DNA of 64,000 nt from Cryptomeria japonica (GCF_030272615.1 NC_081409.1:205339364-205403363), one strand, 5' to 3'; numbered from the stretch's first letter, positions 12,206 through 25,200 are shown. Numbers and translations are program-made. Notes: generated from the sequence alone by a model not told the origin.

Positions 12206-12750
12206 AAATTTGACCATTGCGAGCGTGAGGGTGCTCTCGCACCAAACACATATTGTTGTTTATATTCATATTGTCGATTTTTATTGTTTATATTCATATT
12301 GTTGATTAGATAGGAAAATATTCATTTAAATTTATAAAAGGGCAACCACCAAATACAACAAATACACAATAACGAACTGAATACAAAGAGTTTTGTAGGG
12401 TTAATTCAATATTTTAGAAATTTTATCAAATCATATTCCACGATTGCAATGTTTTAGATCATAATTTTTGTTGTTTATATTCATATTGTTGATTACATAG
12501 GCAAATGACCAATTAAATTTATAAAAGGACAGCCATAAAATACAATGAATATAAAATAATGAACTCAGTACACATTTATTAGATCAAATATCAGCATTTA
12601 TATATATCAAAAAAAGGCATGTCTGCCAAGTCAATACAAGTATTACAAAAATGTGGCATATGCCATGTACAAATCGATATACAATAAAAATGTAGAATAT
12701 ATATCTACATGTATTGGTCATTCTATGACCAAAAATAACACTATATGATC
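12206..12750. repeat. AT-rich spacer with diverged ~200-bp duplication (copy L)
   Basis: Two copies of a segment starting TTTATATTCATATTGTTGATTA (split here as TTTATATTCATATTG + TTGATTA), at about 12280 and 12475, each followed by AAATTTATAAAAGG and a CAATGAATA/CAAATACAC stretch. The counterpart in copy R is 49780-50100. No gene seen. Confidence 0.6.
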
Positions 12751-15324
12751 CTAAACTTGTGGTGGATCATTAAAATCAAGCCTCTTCGATGTAATACACG
12801 GCTCTGTAGATGGCTGCAAAACCACAATTCAAAAGCCAAGTTAGAATTCTTTTGTAGAAAATAGTTAACAATTAACAACATAACTATGCATTTAACTATA
12901 ATTCCTTTGCAATAGAAATGTAGATTACATCATCAGCTCATCTAGGGGCTAATGTCTTCGCTCTCCTCTCCTTGTCCCTCTTAGGAGTTTTCTTGAAGAC
13001 GTAATTAAAAGGATCCACGTTATGGTCGTACCGCGAAGGGGTTATTGTAGATTAAATGTACAATTAATACAATGTACTAACATAAATATATCAAAAACAC
13101 TTAAAAGCTATAATATAGAGAACAATGATGTACCCGTGTCTTAGATGCTTCTCCAATGGACTGAGGATGGCTCACCATCGATGGAGAAACTGTCGCTATA
13201 ACCTATACAAAAAATGATCAAAGATTAAATAAAATTTATATAATGATAAGTATTGTAGGTTAAAAACAATTAATGTAATATATCAAACAAAAGTGTACTG
13301 GATCCTAAGATGCTTCTCCAGTGCATGGAGGAGGGCTCATCATTGATGAAACAACTATGGATATTTTTATATGAAAAAATTATAAGATTATAATTTATCA
13401 CAAGTTCACATGTGCACGTGCATATAATCATGAAATCAAGAAAATAAAGTAGAGATACATACCTTCGCCGTCTCTCGATCCATGGGCGAATTAGGTGCAT
13501 TCAACAAATCCACACAGCTCAATGGTTGTTGTACATGTAAAATAGACAAAAAAACACTAATCAATCTACAAACCCCAACTAAGACTTGATTTCAACATTT
13601 TCAAACAATTTTAAAACTAAAGATGTGTTCAATTACCTTCTTCCCACATTTTGGCATCTTCGAGGAATTCTTTTTCTTAGGACGAGGCCTAGATGCGGAG
13701 GGGGTACCCTAAAAAAACAAAATTAACATGAGATATTAGAACAGATAATATATTAAACATAATTTAAAAATTCAAAAATGAAATGACTTGCATACACCAT
13801 CAAAACAATACATAAAAAGGGTTGTACAAAATATGATACTGTATAGCCTTGTAGGCCAAAATCGATCGCTGAGAGTGTGATGTCATCACTCTGGAATATT
13901 TGGTCCCCTATCAACACCTACAAACCAAAAATTGGACCAAGCATTAAATATAGTTAGTATATCTTGTAATATTTTTGAATTCAAAGTGTACTATTCTATT
14001 TTAACATGTTACAAAATTTATACCTTAGGCATTGAAGTTGTAGTTGTAGTAATTGGGGAAGGAGTATGGAATACCGATGCTGTATCCTGAAATGCATATT
14101 ATTTGTCTCAATTTAAATCAATGTATAAATGAAAATTCATTTATGTAATTACAAATTTAAAGTTATTGATAAATAAAATGCTATGAATTCAAATCAATAC
14201 ACCCGTGTCTATCATTGATAGGCAAACACCATGTCCATGAACTCATCTGTCAGCGCAAAATCCTTAGTCGTGCGGGCCTGACATCCACTCCTGCAAATTA
14301 TGCATGGATGAGATGTGGATCTATCTGCCAGCCTTATCATTTATCCCCAAGCATATCCCTGAGCAACTAAAACATATATGTTGAATGGGCTCTTTGTCAC
14401 CACCTGAAGCAACTATTGGCTCATCATCCAGTACAATAGGGTGTGCTAACGACGTCCCATTCTGAATGATGGCACTAGTCAATGTTGTGGCCACCTAAAG
14501 AGCCTATAGCTCCATCAACTCTTTCAGCTCTACTGGGACAACCTAATGCACCTTGGGCTTGGGTGCTAGGGGGCGACAACTCTCCAGGTCTATCTTTGCC
14601 AGAGCCGCCACCTCTACCATGGAACTCTCTCATGTCAAAATAGTTTGGCCGCACATTGAGCACAAACTCACAGTATACTTTTCTCAAAAAATACAATGAC
14701 ACCTCATAATTATTACAAGGTGGATCATCAAGGACCATCCACCACCTCTACCAAAAAAGATTCTTCATCTGCACATTGGTACACCAATGTATGGGAAACC
14801 TCTTTGCATTAAGAGGTAACGACTGACCAGTTTTAGGATCAACAAAAAGGGCACATATTTGTTGTTTACTAATATTTTTGTTTTTGACTCCCTCGTATGA
14901 TAACCCATCAGCATAGTATTGATGACACCTATCCCTAAAGTTTCCCCATTTTGTAATTTTTGTGGAAACAACTATGGCACCACTAGCTAATGTTTCTAGG
15001 CTAGTGGCAAGGGATTTATGATGCTCAAGTTCGGATGTTTTCAATTTATCAATCAGTCTATTGATTTTAGACATATTTTGTCCCAATTGTTTAATTAATT
15101 GCTCATGTTTCAGGTGTGCAGTCAAAAGGACGAATTGGGGGTGTATCTTGTGGGTTTTCAGGAGGTGCATTTTGTTGTTTTGGTTGTGGGTTATCAGAAT
15201 CTAGTTTTTGAAACAAAAAATGAAAAAACCTAATCAAAATTAATGAAATTAAATTCAAAACATAAAACAAATTGAACAAACGGGAAAGAGAGACAAAAAT
15301 TAACAAAAACTAACCTTGATCCAT
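12751..15324 (-). CDS. Gene B, copy L: ten-exon Cys-rich, basic accessory protein of the DNA transposon
   Basis: Unrecognised protein, defined by comparing two copies. Exon 1 is only ATGGATCAAG (15315-15324), intron 15201-15314 (GTTAG...CTAG). Exon 2 (14230-15200) carries a Pro/Gln-rich start, a leucine-rich helix (QLGQNMSKINRLIDKLKT), WGNFRDRCHQYYADG, FPIHWCTNVQMKNLFW, and two C-x2-C-x3-C modules (CFSCSGIC, CIICRSGC), zinc-ribbon-like. Eight small exons follow with GT/AG borders; one reads SRPRPKKKN, a nuclear-localisation-type stretch, and two adjacent exons repeat the wording SP....GEAS. The end is KRLDFNDPPQV and a stop at 12751-12753. Convergent with gene A. By analogy with other two-gene transposons it could bind the subterminal repeats (inference). 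Defects: a frameshift near 14740, a stop near 13310 (CAG to TAG-type) and one near 12945. The frameshift and stops make this copy probably non-functional. Confidence 0.6.
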
Positions 15325-15525
15325 AGTGTCTAGAGGAGAAATGAGGCACCCCGTTCGCGCTTTGGTGGAGAAAATGGGGAAAAAACGTGTCTGCCAAAGG
15401 AAAATAAGACCCATTTTCAAATAAGTAGTGCGTACGCGGTGATTTCAAATTTTATAACCGTGTACGTGCTACTTGTTTTTCCATGTTTTTTTTGGGTGGT
15501 GTCCACTTTTCTGACCACCATCTTT
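15325..15525. repeat. Gene-B-side end of copy L
   Basis: Contains GTGCGTACGCGGTG and GTGTACGTGCTAC boxes (15430-15470), then GGGTGGTGTCCACTTTTC. Homologous to 46675-47020 plus 32297-32323 of copy R. Likely carries the gene B promoter and the transposon terminus. Confidence 0.55.
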
Positions 15526-16250
15526 GTGCACTTACTTTTAATTGTAATTGCCTTATAGGGCTGACCCTATATAGGATTATATTATTGTAAATTATTGTTT
15601 TATTCTAAGAGACTGACCCAACTTGAATGGGTGCCTCTTACGTATGTAAAGGAGATGTAATTGGGATTCATTATATATTCATTTTCTCAAGCATCCAACA
15701 TTCAATCACCTTCAGTAGAGCAACAAATTCCTTCTCCTGATCAGCGAATACATTCCTAAGACAACGGACCTATTATCTGATCAGTGAATCACTTTCATGA
15801 TTAGCGAATTATCTCCATGATCAATGAATGGTCTTCATGTTCAGCGAATTGTCTTCCCTGATTAGCAAATCATCTCCATTCAAGCATATTTCAGATAAGT
15901 TGGTTACACTGTTGTGTACATCAATTTGATGCCCTAGTTTGGATTGTTCATACTGCTTCAAGTGTTGAAGCAAATCTGTAAATATATACACTGATTATTA
16001 TCTATTATCATCTAAGATTAGTTGTGGGGTTTTTCACCTTCAAGAGGAAGGTTTTCCCAGGGTATTCTTGTGTTCTCTACGTTCATTGTGTTAATTTTGT
16101 TAATTGCTATCAGTTTGATCTTAAAAATAACACTAGATCTATTGGATTGGAAACCTCTTTTGAATGTGATGGTCACTAAGTAAAAATTAGCAGTTTTCAT
16201 ACATCTAATGGTGGAAACCCAAATTTTTCACCATTACACAAACTTAGTCT
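15526..16250 (+). repeat. LTR end and leader of a gypsy-like remnant, with six-copy motif array
   Basis: 15526-15695 resembles the 3' part of an LTR: a TATATAGG box, an AT-rich stretch and an end at CATCCAACA. Directly after it, six copies of TGATCAGCGAAT-like words (about 15738-15872) recur every ~20 bp. No convincing primer site is visible. An open frame at 16018-16200 on the minus strand has no recognisable content. Confidence 0.45.
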
Positions 16251-17380
16251 AATTTTAGTAATCAACATGCTCCTATCAACATTCTCTCACTCTCTCTATG
16301 TCATTGTCTTTATCTCCCCCAAACTCTAAACCTATAGATCTCTCTCTATCACTCTTCCTTTGTCTCATTTCTATCTCTCTCTATTTAACTCTCTCCTCTC
16401 TCCCACAAGATCAAACACTACCTCTTTAACTCTCTTTCTTACCCTTCACTCTCTACTATATGTTTCTGTATGTAGAAAATTCTGAGTGAAAAATGAAGAA
16501 GATTAAAATGCTAAACTAAACATCTAAACAAATACAAAAATTGACCACACTCATGATAAAGATGCTAAAAGGGAATTTCAAAAGCAAATGGTAAACAATA
16601 AAAATGCAAAATCTCTTGAAACCCTTGATTTGATTATCTTCTGGTTTTATGTATGCTCGCTATGTTGCAAATAGTTGATTTCGCTCCATGATGGTTGATG
16701 AAAGATGATGACTATGCTAAATGAGATGCAAGATGGACAATAAAATGATAATGGATGCAAAAGATGAGTGAATATTTTGACATTACAAGGGTATGAAAGC
16801 ATGAAAGTGGATGGATTGTAAAGGAAAAGGAGAGGATTAAATAGGCCAAGCTAGGAGAATAAGTGGCATGAAAATGAGACACTTGTCCTTGAGAAGGGCA
16901 AGTGTCATGGATGCAAATGACAAGTGTCCTTGAGAAGGGAAAGTGTCATTGAAAATAATGACAAGTATCCTTTAGGGCACATGCCTATTTGGGAGAGACA
17001 CCCAAATAATAAGGTTTCATTCAAAATACAAAGATATTTCCAAATATTAAGATAATTCGGATATTTCCCCAAATATTAGGAAATTTAAGATATTTTAGAA
17101 TGTGCACACATATGCGGAGGAAAAGAGGTTGGAAGGGATAAGGTTGACCAAAATCCATGGTTAGCTAATGGGTTGAGTTAGAGGAAGGGTTAGAGGAGGG
17201 TTAGAGTTAGGAAACATGTGAGGAAATAGAATTAATTAATTAATTCCATAAGGCAAAAAGGGGAAAAGGGACAAAAGATGAATTAAATAGTCAAATTATG
17301 CATTTGATTTATTTAATAGAAGGGGGTGAATCTAATTAATTAAATTATTTATGATTGTCATATAATTAATTAAAAGGGGA
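16251..17380 (-). repeat. Probable diverged gypsy LTR, minus strand, with CT-rich left flank
   Basis: 16285-16450 is CT-rich. 16650-17380 resembles, on the minus strand, the gypsy LTR at 58958-59723: TTAATTAATTA-type AT palindromes (17230-17370) followed by a CTCTTT/CCTTTTCC stretch. It includes hairpin-forming GACACTTGTCC...GGGCAAGTGTC (about 16878-16906). The sequence abuts the broken protease frame at 17382. No coding. Confidence 0.35.
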
Positions 17381-17381
17381 C

Positions 17382-19000
17382 TCATAGAGGAACTTGCTTA
17401 TTCTCCATGGAATAAAAATGACCAAAAGTTTTAGTCAACATTAAACCAAGAACATTTGCTACCTTGAGAGGCATGACATTATCTGAGGCTCCAGAATCAA
17501 TAACATAGTTACTCAACTTGAAACCATTTATCAACAAGGAAATATAGAAAGGATCTATTTTCCCAAGTACTGGCAAAGGAATAGTAACAAGGTTATTGGG
17601 AATATTCTTAGACTTGGACAACGCCAATTTATTTTGATAAGAACTCATAGTAGGTTGAGAATCTCCATCCTTTACAAACTTAACCAATCTATCAAACTAG
17701 TCAGGATTAGATTAAAGATATTCAACATCTGACATTTGAATCTTAGTCTTTTTTGTATGGCCAATTATATCAAAAGGTTGATAAGTACTTGACAAGGTAG
17801 GTAAAGACATATCATTGGGTTTATAAATATTGACATTGGTCTTAAACGCATTTGAAGGAATAGGTGGTTAAGTAGGAGTACTTACTTGGTGATCACTCGA
17901 AACACTTTTAAGCAATGTGGAAGAAGAGTTGCCCTTTTTGCAATTGTAAATGGCAACTGAGGAGTATCTTTCTCCTTTGCCTTATCATTTTTGGGATGAT
18001 CAGGTTGATTATGAGAGAGAGTGAGAACCGCATTTATACTTGCATCAATTATCTTTGGAGGCTCTTCAAAATGCACATGTAACCAATAGTAGAGTCACCA
18101 GCAGCTTCTTCACCATGCTCTTGGAAAAGGGCTGCAACATCTTCCTCGGAAGATTGAAAATCACCTTTCTCTGCTTCAAAGTACCCCACTGCTGAATTAG
18201 AAGGTGGAGCTTCAAGAGCCAACCTCTCTAGGGGAGGAGGTATTTTTTCTTGATTCTTTGCAACATAATTACTTGCATTATTGGGATATGCTCTATGTGG
18301 AACATCTTTATACGGAGCAGGGTAAGACGTCTATGAGATTTTTTTCTTCAAGGCGGGCACCTTATTTTCCAATCTTTGTAACATAGGATCAGTGGTATTT
18401 GAAGAAGGAGAGTTAGAAGTTTCTAGAGCAGAAATAATTACTTTATCTTTATTAGGATCCTTCTCTATTTTACCAGCAAAGATAAAATGATCCTCAATTT
18501 CCACCACCTGAGTTTGTGCAACTGTCAAATTAGTAGGAGGAGTTTTCCTTAACAAGAAGTTGACCTCTGGTAGCTGAGCATTAATAAAGAAACAATTGAG
18601 ATTTTCAGCAGTTGCCTGAGGGTTGGCAAGAATTCTATTCTTCAATTTGTTGAGCTTAGCCACAAAACCTCTCATAGGTTCATATGGTTCCTTCTTCATG
18701 GAATTCAGTTGAGCTAAGAGAGCATGAGCATCTTCTACCAGCTTCAAGCGTGTCTCAAAGTGGGCTTTTAGAATATCCCATGTAGTAATGGTCGGAGGCA
18801 CCAAATGATAAAACCAATTAGCTGCAACACCTTGCAAAGTCTCAACAAAGAGACGAATAGCTACATCTTCATACTCAACACCAAGAATCCCACATGCAAT
18901 GTGAAACACTGCAATACGTTCTTCTAAGTGTTGTTTTCCATCTCCAAAGAATTTAGGAACATTCTTCTACGAACCTTGTGGAAGAGCATGGAGAGGCGGA
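17382..19000 (-). pseudogene. Ty3/gypsy gag-protease remnant
   Basis: Minus-strand gag fragment (18331 to about 18965) shows the Retrotrans_gag pattern: NVPKFFGDGKQHLEER, then AIRLFVETLQGVAANWFYHL, then TWDILKAHFETRL and KLNKLKNRI. After frameshifts, a retropepsin-like domain follows at 17382-17687 with VIDSGASDNVMPL (active-site DSG intact). The frame ends immediately after the protease at an AT-rich LTR-like sequence, so reverse transcriptase, RNase H and integrase are missing. Either this is a gag-only non-autonomous element or a deletion joined protease to the LTR. Upstream leader is interrupted at 19559 by the AAATT-flanked element. Confidence 0.75.
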
Positions 19001-19558
19001 GTCAAGTTAAGAGGACCAAAATTTTATCCCCAAGGTCCTTGAACTGCCATTAAGACTGGTTGTATAGGTTTATATGGCAGCATCACAAACCTTTGAACTT
19101 GTGGAATTTCCAAAGATCTCAAAGCACTGCACACTTCACTAGGAATAGGCGATCTTTCGTTTGTGGGAGGATAACTTCTTGTATGATGTAAAGGATATAC
19201 TGACGATCTAGAAGAAAAATAATCAAAGTTGTTCTTTTGTAGTAATTCAAAAACAGGGTCAACAATACCTTGATTTTGTCTTCCACGGGTATAACTTCAA
19301 CTAGCCAAATTAGCAAATTTTTATCGTATCCCTAAAAGAAATACTGAAATATATGGGACTAAAAATAAGAGCACTAGTCTGTTACAACCTACAAAGGTAT
19401 CCTTTTGCACGTGCTCCTTAGCAGAGATTAAAATGGAAAAGAAAACTACTACACTTCAAGCAAAAGTGTGAGGATTTGGAATGTGTATCATTTCCCTAGT
19501 AGAGGCACCAAAAAACTGTTGGCTGAAAATTTTGTAAACTAGAAGAGTGTACCAAATT

Positions 19559-20283
19559 TGAAAGGAAACTTACAGCCAACTTTTTCACAATTTCCACATA
19601 ACCCAATTTAGATCTCTATAAAATAAACTCATAGAATCCACATGCAAAGATTAGACAACATACCCATCAAAATTTGACACAAGATATATCCTGGGAAAAC
19701 CCTCATGAGAGAAAAACCCAGCCTCCAAAAGCATCATCCACCATGTATTATCAGCAATGCGTCTATTACAATACAACAATAGAGAGCTTCTGAAACCCAA
19801 CCATAGCAAGCCATCAACAAGCACTCCATGTGACCAAGCATGAATCTACACATCCCATGCCATGCTTCTTTAACAAAACTTGGCTAACTAACTAACCCAA
19901 ACAAATACCCTTGTACAAGCTCCCACAAAACCACCAAGTGGTATTATATCAAAACCATGTGCCCAAAACTATGTGACAATAAAATATAATATTTTTTCTA
20001 CCCACCCTTGACCCATATTTAATATTGGGTACTTCATCACAATTGCATTCCCTGATATTAAATGCATACAATATAATAACACCAATGTGTCAATACAACT
20101 CATCAAGCGGTTACAAGAATATTCTAAAAGAATCTCTACATGTTGCACGTCCATCTAGGTGCTCCTAGGTGCAACAATACAATATGATATTACAATATAA
20201 TTTCTTGTCCACCTCACACAATAACAAAATAATACAACAAATAAATATTATTATACAAAGTTTACAACACCATTTTCCCAACA
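19559..20283 (-). repeat. 3' LTR of the LARD-like element
   Basis: 725 bp, starts TGAAAGGAAACTTACAGCC and ends CCCAACA. Aligns with 24456-25200. Followed at 20284 by TTCTCCCACTTG, the complement of a polypurine tract, confirming minus orientation. Confidence 0.9.
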
Positions 20284-23200
20284 TTCTCCCACTTGTTGTA
20301 TACATTGCATAAGGGCCAAGAATTAATCTGTCACATGAACAAGAGATTGATCTCTCCATGCACATATACCATCATGGAATCCAAGTGCTCCATGTGCTTC
20401 ATCAAGATACCTGCAACAAGAAACAAAGTGAACACCATCTCATACATGAATGCTCACACCCTCCATCATGCCACTACCACTAGACATAAAAAGGCCATCC
20501 AAACAGAAAGCCACACAATCTGTCGCAACAAATAATAAGTCTTGCACCAACTAATATTCAAACACAAACACTAATCCAAAGGTATCCAATGCAAAGTTAG
20601 TTGTTTATATAGCTAAAATAATACCCATAGCAAGTCCTAACACATCAACTATGCATGCCTCCAAGGAATACAAACCAAGTGAATAACATCTCATCAACAT
20701 ATCCAACCTATAACTTGCAACCATAAGCCCCATGTGCAATACCTTCCACGTATGCACACCAAGGAACTCTCACTACATAGGTAATGTCAATATCAGAAAT
20801 GAATCCACTAACAACATATCAGAGAAGTGTAACCATGTACTATCAAGAACATCCGCATCAATATGAACATCATGTTAACCAATAACCTATAAGTACCACT
20901 CTCACACCATGTCTCCAGCATTATCCCATGTTCTCCACACCAACAAAAGAAAGAGATAAAGGAACGACTATGTCATCTCCCACATGACATATCATGAATA
21001 CAAACTAATCAACACATAGCTCTAAACAACCTCAAACCAATGTAATGTGAATACAAACATCCAGGAAGATAACTGAAACAAAGAGAGAAATACTGCAAAT
21101 CAAATCATGTAGTATGTCCTTCTACACACACCTCTAAATGTTTATTGTGTCAAGTATGATCTCCTCCATAAAACCCCAAATGAAAATCCATAACAACACC
21201 CAAACATTGTTCAATCCCTTGGACTAAATCAACATATATAACATGTAATAGACATGGATGTAAGCCTCTCATAACCAAGAAGATCAAACCAAAAATCCAT
21301 TCCCAATCACAAGGGAATGCACCCAATAAACTATCTCCCAAACTAATATCAATGACTGCCACCATCATAATAATAACTCAAATGCACAAGGAGATAACCA
21401 ATGCCATACATCTCTCAATTGAACCCTTGAGAACTAAAGATATCCATAGCTCAAGATCCATATCTATGAAAGATAAGCATGAACATAATGCACCTGAAAG
21501 GAAACAATGGGAAATACCTCTCAAGTACAAAATTGTCGATTAGACCAAGAGTGGTAATCAGAATGCTCATCCAAGACATCCAATTCATCATGACTCATCT
21601 AACAACAATCTCTTCTCAAGTCTATACCAGGTGAATTCTCCTTGGTCTTCCTGTTGAAACAACCAACCATCCCAACACATATCTCTAATCACAAGAGACT
21701 ACTAGCATCACCAATATCCTCCAAGTATCCATGAGTATTTGTAACCCAATCCATGCCAAACTCCTAATGCAACACAACAATATCATGAAGTATTAAGCAA
21801 ATGATCATGTACCCAATACAAAGAGAACTACCAAGATCAATGTCAAAGATCCAACCACAGAATCAGGAATAAAACATGACAACACGATCTAATCGTCTCA
21901 ACCAAAGAGATAACATGCTCCGTATGAACATCTCAAATAACCATAACATGTCATAACTCTAAATGCATATCAAGAGTGTATTGTGACATAATATCAACCA
22001 TCTTATTAGTCAAGGATAACAAGTCAAATGAAATCATAAACCACACCTCAACCAAGGACTCTTTGAGCCTTCAAGATGTAAACATCCTCAAATATCATGA
22101 AGATCACCATCTCCTACAAGTGTGCCCGCAAATGTGAAAGAGCCTTCTACAATAGCAGGATCTAAGGTATCCTCCAAACATATGCACACTAAGAAGATCA
22201 TCCACCATCTAATGGTGAATATACATCACTGCTACAATCTCCCATTGAACCATGATACCGAGCTCTCCATAGCATCGTGATAACCATGTCTGAAATGAAG
22301 ATCATCCAGGTCTACACACATACAACTGAAATGTCAACAATTATCAATTAAACCATGAACTCCATCTCAAGAAGAAACAAACCAACCAACAAACAATTTG
22401 TATCAAATCCTACATCGCCACATCATCACTGTCAAAAGCTCCCATTGAAAGTGTATACAAGCTATCCATCACAATATGATAAAACCATCCTCTAACCATC
22501 AAAATCAACCAAAATAATATAGAAATCAAGGAACTCAAAGCGTGCATCATAAGCTCACTAAGAGCCAAATAAACCATGATCCTTAAACAAGAAGATACAC
22601 TACCATAACCAATTAGGAATCCAAATCAAATCATCATCAATAAAAGAACCTGCAAATCCAACCATTTCATGCCAAAGTCCCTAAACATAAGGGACATCCA
22701 TGACATCATGATCACATCCATCAAACAAGCATCTAACTCAATGAGTCCAACCTATCAGCATCACATAGTCAACCATGTAGGTCCCCCATCATGATTGTAC
22801 CTGGTAACAATGTCTTTTTTCCTCACCATGAGAACAAAATCAGTGAACCAATGACTAAGCCAAGCCACCAATTTGAATATGCATCAACAATGACAGGTCT
22901 ATGGGCATAGACAACCCATATCCAAGTCATAGATGCAATCCTATAGGTAAAGAAAAGCTCACAAAATTGCACAACTTGTAGACCAACCAATGCAACATAC
23001 ATACCCAAACCAAATTGATATCCATGTCATCATAAGAGCAATATGAGATACAACACTGAGTATACCATGACATCAAATCAAAATCTCCAATATGTAACAT
23101 TTCATAAACTCATACTGTCACCAAAGCCAAAAGAATCCATAAACAACTCAGATCAAAATATCAGCAAATAAATTATATCAAACCTACTCCAAATCTGAAC

Positions 23201-24441
23201 CAATGTGTAGTGCTCTCCAAGAGCTTTCTGTTGACTATTCGAAGTCCAAAATATGACTCAATATGCTCAAGTTATGACCTCTCAAAGTCAAAAAAGGTAC
23301 TTGTCACTTCCAACTCACATTTCACTCCTCAAATAGAAAAATCTGGAAAATCTGATGATAAAAAATGAAGTTTGTTCAACCACCTTTCCAATGACTATAA
23401 GCAGTCAAAAAACTGACATCATATGCCCGAGTTATGCTCCGTCGAAGAAAAATAGCCAATTAGGCTATAAATGCATGCATGGACTCCAATTACGTTCACC
23501 AATATGCCATAAAAATAATTTTCCAATTTTCCCAATATGCTAATAAATCATTTTCAAAATTTTTAATAATAGTCCCTAGGTGGGACCCACTGACCGGGCC
23601 CACCACCATATAACATTGGCATATAAATAAACCATGGCATATAAAAATTATTGGATGGCATTAAAATAATTTCCAAAGTTTAATAAAAACTTTATTCAAA
23701 AGGAGGGGCGGATTTTTTATTTTTTAAAAATTGTTTGTTTGAAATTAAGAATCCCAACCCACGTGCGGTGAGCCCAATCCACACCCCACGGGGTGGGTGG
23801 TCTCCACGAGCTACCCTGCCTAGGATCTCCCCATAGGACAGGGGCCCATGGGGCCTACCAACCACTGTCAGTTGGGGTCAGCAACTAGTACCACTGTCGA
23901 TACCAACCGACAATGATAGATTTGCGAGGGTGGCAGAGGGTCGAGGGGTGGCCCTGCCCTCTCCACATAATACATTTTTTTTTTAAATTTTTTCAAAAAA
24001 TCCCCCACAATAAAAATAAATAAATTATTTATCGGATTTGGCAAGAAATTTTTTTTCATTCAACAAATTTTTTAATATATTATTTTCTGACGACACCTAG
24101 TTCGTACGGTCATTAGGCTAAAAAAAAATTCAAACTCAGATCACTGTCATCAAAACGGGTCAAATTATATATCAAAATTCATCTCCCAGCCTCCCTGATC
24201 ACAACCATGGGGTCTGTTTTGTCCCATGGGGCCAAATCTAAAGCTCCACCCCCAAAACCCCCAAAATGCAAAATCATGGAAACCCATTTTGAAATAAATT
24301 TTTTTAACAAAATATCTGCAACAAATGCCTACAAATCTACAACCCACAACCTACAACAAACCCTTGTATCTTGCATTGTCTTTCACTCTTTCATGCATTC
24401 ATGGATTCAACCTAGGGTTATAACAACCATAAAACCATATA
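20284..24441. other. Non-coding interior of the LARD-like element
   Basis: Rich in CA/AT words such as ACCAACC, CATCATG and CATCTC; no gene recognised on either strand. Near 23580-23850 there is a GC-richer part (GGTGGGACCCACTGACCGG). Short open frames are scattered and unconserved. Confidence 0.6.
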
Positions 24442-24453
24442 GCTTTGATACCA
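24442..24453 (-). other. Primer-binding site of the LARD-like element
   Basis: Reads TGGTATCAAAGC on the minus strand, a copia-type initiator-Met tRNA site, two bases from the LTR at 24456. This suggests the mobilising parent was a copia rather than a gypsy element. Confidence 0.85.
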
Positions 24454-24455
24454 CT

Positions 24456-25200
24456 TGAAAGGAAACTTGGAGCTAACTTTTTGACAATTTCCACATAACC
24501 CAATTTAGATCTCAATAAACTAAACTCATAGAAAACACATGTAGACAATAGACAACATACCCATCAAAATGTGACACAAGATATATCCTGGGAAAACCTC
24601 ATGAGGAAAAAACCCAACCTCCAAAAGCATCATGCACCATGTATTATCAACAATGTGTCCATTACAATACAACTATGGAAAGCTTCTGAAACCCAGCCAT
24701 AACAAGCCATCAACAAGCACTCCATGTGACCAAGCATGAATCCACACATCCCATGCCATGCTTCCTTTACACATGCTAACTTGGCTAACTTACCAACCCA
24801 AACAACTACCCTTGTGGTTGTTTTTATAAACACAAGCTCCCACAAAACCACCAAGTGGTATTACATTAAAACCATGTGCCCAAAACCATGTGATAATAAA
24901 ATATAATAATTTTCCTACCTACCCTTGACCCACATTTAATATTGGGTACTTCATCCTAATTACATTCCCCAATATTAAATAAATATAATATAATAATACC
25001 AATGTGTCAATACAACTTATTAAGTGGTTACAAGAATATTCCAAGAGAAACTCTACATGTTGCATGTCCATCTAGGTGCTCTTAGGTGCAACAATACAAT
25101 ATGATATTAGAATATAATTCCATGTCTACCTCACACAATAATAAAATAATACAACAATGAAACATCATTATGCAAGGTGTACAACACCATTTTCTCAACA
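24456..25200 (-). repeat. 5' LTR of the LARD-like element
   Basis: 745 bp, TGAAAGGAAACTTGGAGC...CTCAACA. Same architecture as 19559-20283 with scattered substitutions and small indels. Confidence 0.9.

Larger units (their letters stand above)
5425..15525. mobile_element. Unclassified two-gene DNA transposon, copy L
   Basis: A ~10-kb unit: subterminal GCGTAYRCGG-type repeats, gene A (plus), short tandem repeats, a 359-bp satellite array, gene B (minus), then subterminal repeats again. The same order, inverted, occurs at 46670-56677, which shows it is one mobile or segmental unit. The right terminus is inferred at 15525, where identity with copy R ends after CTGACCACCATCTTT (the other copy's end is at 32297). 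The left terminus is not found; it may lie in 4035-5430 or have been lost to copia-1. I could not find a terminal inverted repeat or a target duplication, so calling it a DNA transposon rests on gene content and duplication, not on its ends. Confidence 0.65.
19559..25200 (-). mobile_element. Complete non-coding LTR retrotransposon (LARD-like)
   Basis: Two LTRs (19559-20283 and 24456-25200), a primer site (24442-24453), a polypurine tract (20284-20295) and a perfect 5-bp target duplication AAATT at 19554-19558 and 25201-25205. The 4.17-kb interior has no open frame above about 85 codons and no recognisable gag or pol motif, which fits the class of large retrotransposon derivatives that move in trans. 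A degenerate pol cannot be excluded by eye. It inserted into the leader of the minus-strand gypsy remnant. Confidence 0.88.
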
